From Belliella buryatensis (lineage in GTDB: Bacteria; Bacteroidota; Bacteroidia; Cytophagales; Cyclobacteriaceae): 64,000 bases of DNA. The position numbers and the translations under genes are program-made. Within the stretch, counting starts at the first letter, position 1. Each line of letters begins with the position of its first letter. The notes under the pieces are model-generated. The model had not been told where the DNA came from, ran no database searches, and saw only the letters and a program-made list of their open reading frames with translations. The stretch spans positions 43,917-107,916 of the forward strand of contig NZ_FZOK01000015.1 in assembly GCF_900188245.1 (NCBI RefSeq). Reading direction: 5' to 3'. Below, piece after piece: positions 62,193 to 64,000 of the stretch.

Positions 62193-63433
62193 TACAATTT
62201 GTTTAGTTTATTCTTTTTTATCACAAATTTCACTTTACCCTGAAGGGTGGAATCCATCCATGGGTGATTTGATGAAAGAGACAGGTTAGATTTATGATTA
62301 TAATGCCAATCTTCAGATGGATCGAAAATAGTTAAGCTATTGATTGATGACAGGTCCTCACCTAAGACCCTTCTAGGACCATCGGTGATTTTAGAAATCA
62401 AAAGTTCCCAACCAAATTCGTCACTAAGTTTGATCATAGCAGGCAGGAAGGTTTGTAATCCTATCATCCCTGGCTGAGCCAAATCAAACTCCATATGCTT
62501 CGCATCAAAATCCTGCGGCTGATGATTCGATACTAATGCGTCTATCGTGCCATCCTTAAGCCCCGCTACTAATGCTGTAATATTTTCTTTATCTCTAAAA
62601 GGTGGCATCACTTTAAAATTGGCATCAAAGGTCAGTAAGTCCTCATCACTGAACAATAAATGATAAATGGAAGTATCACAAGTAACGTCAAGTCCCTCTC
62701 CCTTTGCTAATCTAATGGCCTCAACAGCTCCCTTTGTGCTGATTGTCTGAAAATGCATCCTACCACCTGTGTATTTCAAAATATCAAGATTCTTTTTAAC
62801 AGCAATTTCCTCAGCCAAACTAGGTATTCCTTTCATTCCAATCCTAGTGGAAATAAGGCCTTCATGCATTTGCCCAAACAAAGCCAACAAAGGTTCATAA
62901 GAGTGATCAAATAAAATACCATCGAATTTTTGAAGGTATTGAAGGACTTTTGCCAGTCTATCTGGATTTGAAAGTGGATGAAGCCCATCACCAAAAACAA
63001 AAGCCCCCTGAGCATTCAGATCCAAAATATCTGTAAAATCTTCTCCTTTATTTTCTTTTGTAATTGAAGTTTGTATCACTGCTTCGGTAAACCACCCATA
63101 AGTTTTATTTTTCAGAAACTGCAAATCACTTTTATTCTGAATTGCAGGATGGGTATTAGGCATCAATACAGCTTTTGAAAACCCACTAGCCTGTAACAAA
63201 TCCCCCAAACTATCTAGACTTTCTTTATATTCTTCACCTGGCTCACAGGCCATACACCTTAAATCAACCCAACCAGCAGAACCAAAAAGTCCGGTGCAGT
63301 CCAGAGTTTGATCAATCTTTACGGATAAATTAGGAGCTGTTTTGATAAGGCTTTCACCATCAAAGATGTAATCATCTGGCTTATGAATGCCTTTGGAATC
63401 AATAAAACTTAGGGATTTCAGCAGGATAGTCAT
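62192..63433 (-). CDS. Dihydroorotase-like amidohydrolase without metal ligands
   Basis: 413 residues of dihydroorotase layout. Where active enzymes have the metal-binding HxH after GLVD, this one reads AGWVDLRCMACEPG (both His lost); the later TDHAPH motif reads SNHQPQ, so the catalytic Asp is Asn. NTHP and the C-terminal PGMIGLQTFLPA segment remain. It is therefore probably inactive, comparable in concept to the non-catalytic PyrC' that supports ATCase in Pseudomonas. First gene of an operon with two DUF4199 genes. Confidence 0.88.
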   Translation of the reverse strand: MTILLKSLSFIDSKGIHKPDDYIFDGESLIKTAPNLSVKIDQTLDCTGLFGSAGWVDLRCMACEPGEEYKESLDSLGDLLQASGFSKAVLMPNTHPAIQNKSDLQFLKNKTYGWFTEAVIQTSITKENKGEDFTDILDLNAQGAFVFGDGLHPLSNPDRLAKVLQYLQKFDGILFDHSYEPLLALFGQMHEGLISTRIGMKGIPSLAEEIAVKKNLDILKYTGGRMHFQTISTKGAVEAIRLAKGEGLDVTCDTSIYHLLFSDEDLLTFDANFKVMPPFRDKENITALVAGLKDGTIDALVSNHQPQDFDAKHMEFDLAQPGMIGLQTFLPAMIKLSDEFGWELLISKITDGPRRVLGEDLSSINSLTIFDPSEDWHYNHKSNLSLSSNHPWMDSTLQGKVKFVIKKNKLNKL

Positions 63434-63946
63434 AAAGGATTGAGTTTGTGCAAAACTGCAACTTTATTCCCTAAAAAGGAAATAAGATACTGAGGGGTTT
63501 TTAAAAAGTTGGAAATTTGGACAGCCTGAGGGATTGTAAGATTGAAGGAATTGAAAATTGTAGATTGGGGTAAAAGTTGGGGAAGTTAGAAAGTTTAAAG
63601 TTGATTTTGAGCTAATGGAATTAGTTGATTTGGTTGATTGAGGGGTTAGTTGATTAGGTTATTAGGTGAATAGATATTAGGCTTGCAAGGGCTTGCCATA
63701 TTGGATAGATAGTGGTCAGCCTTGTATCTGAGGAAAAATATTGTTAAATGATAATCCGTTAAGCCTATCTACGCCAGGTAGACGTGGGAGGATAGGGAAT
63801 ATACTGGTAACATACATTTAACGATGAACAATTTTAACGTTTAACAAATCTGGTTAGATTAAGATTTGGAAAGGCATATATCAACTTTATATAGCGAAGC
63901 ATATATCATTCTCTATCCATGAAAATATAGCTATAGGGTAAAAAAC
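63434..63946. other. Gene-free stretch before the rRNA operon end
   Basis: No convincing gene. Holds G-rich degenerate repeats (63531-63680; recurring GATTG and GTTGATT words), a hairpin TCTAC-GCCAG-GTAGA (63768-63782) and a direct repeat of GCATATATCA (about 63874 and 63899). Confidence 0.5.
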
Positions 63947-63980
63947 ACAAAAGCCTTTCAGTTTCCTGAAAGGCTTTTTG
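63947..63980 (-). terminator. Terminator of the rRNA operon
   Basis: AAAAGCCTTTCA-GTTTCC-TGAAAGGCTTTT (63949-63978) followed by a T-rich tract on the minus strand, directly after the 5S end. Confidence 0.8.
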
Positions 63981-63985
63981 ATAAT

Positions 63986-64000
63986 GTGGCGGCGACCTAC
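63986..64000 (-). rRNA. rrf: 5S ribosomal RNA, 3' end only
   Basis: On the minus strand the window edge reads GTAGGTCGCCGCCA, the typical Bacteroidota 5S 3' terminus. Only about 15 nt are inside the window. It implies that an rRNA operon lies to the right, transcribed toward this window. Confidence 0.7.

Overview
The window comes from the chromosome of a free-living Bacteroidota bacterium. The best guess is the order Cytophagales, family Cyclobacteriaceae (Algoriphagus/Cyclobacterium-like). The evidence is Bacteroidota promoter elements (TTTG, 19-20 nt, TAnnTTTG) upstream of rpsT and rplM, the near absence of Shine-Dalgarno sequences, families typical of the phylum (DUF349, DUF2795, DUF3078, DUF3108, DUF4199, DUF5687, GxxExxY, LytS/LytTR pairs) and a tmRNA tag reading GESNYAMAA. 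No prophage, insertion sequence, CRISPR array or plasmid function was seen. It is mostly core genome with small accessory patches.

Layout. 1-15 kb: radC, rpsT, a secreted zinc phospholipase/nuclease-like protein, an aminotransferase, ettA, DUF349 and DUF2795 proteins, a LiaF-like/LytS/LytTR signalling operon, ispD, queA, a MacB-like permease and recA. 15-20 kb: a DUF3108 protein, a PhoB/PhoR-like pair preceded by a three-hexamer Pho-box-like site, a HipA-like kinase/DUF3037 pair and an RluA-type pseudouridine synthase. 20-23 kb: the rplM-rpsI-rpsB-tsf translation cluster. 23-25 kb: two secreted outer-membrane-type proteins, one with a GATA tetranucleotide tract in its 5' region. 25-33 kb: aminopeptidase P, an M16 protease/O-methyltransferase/LysM transglycosylase/DUF3078 operon, and dnaX with an A10 slippery run between gamma and tau reading frames. 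33.9-34.3 kb: tmRNA. 34-46 kb: an ABC exporter pair, an orphan secreted coiled-coil protein, a lipoprotein esterase, rarA, a ParE-type toxin/antitoxin pair, threonine aldolase, a glycerophosphodiesterase, and a propeller-like lipoprotein beside a six-cysteine secreted peptide. 46.8-51 kb: an ECF sigma/anti-sigma pair, lpdA, a GxxExxY nuclease-like gene between inverted repeats, and fabG. 51-58 kb: a thioredoxin-fold protein, an SPFH/membrane protein/ribbon-helix-helix triad, and a MacA-permease-TolC efflux operon. 58-63.4 kb: a methyltransferase, two GT2 glycosyltransferases, two DUF4199 proteins and a dihydroorotase homologue without its metal ligands. The right edge enters the 3' end of a 5S rRNA on the minus strand.

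The least explained content is between genes. Several gaps hold degenerate tandem arrays whose unit length is fixed (7, 8 or 11 nt) although the unit sequence has diverged. Three gaps hold pairs of perfect REP-like hairpins, and there is a 33-nt near-perfect palindrome family. The strongest candidates for undescribed biology are these fixed-length arrays, the GxxExxY cassette, the six-cysteine peptide with its lipoprotein neighbour, and the HipA-like kinase/DUF3037 pair. All coordinates and motifs were read by eye; no database search was possible.
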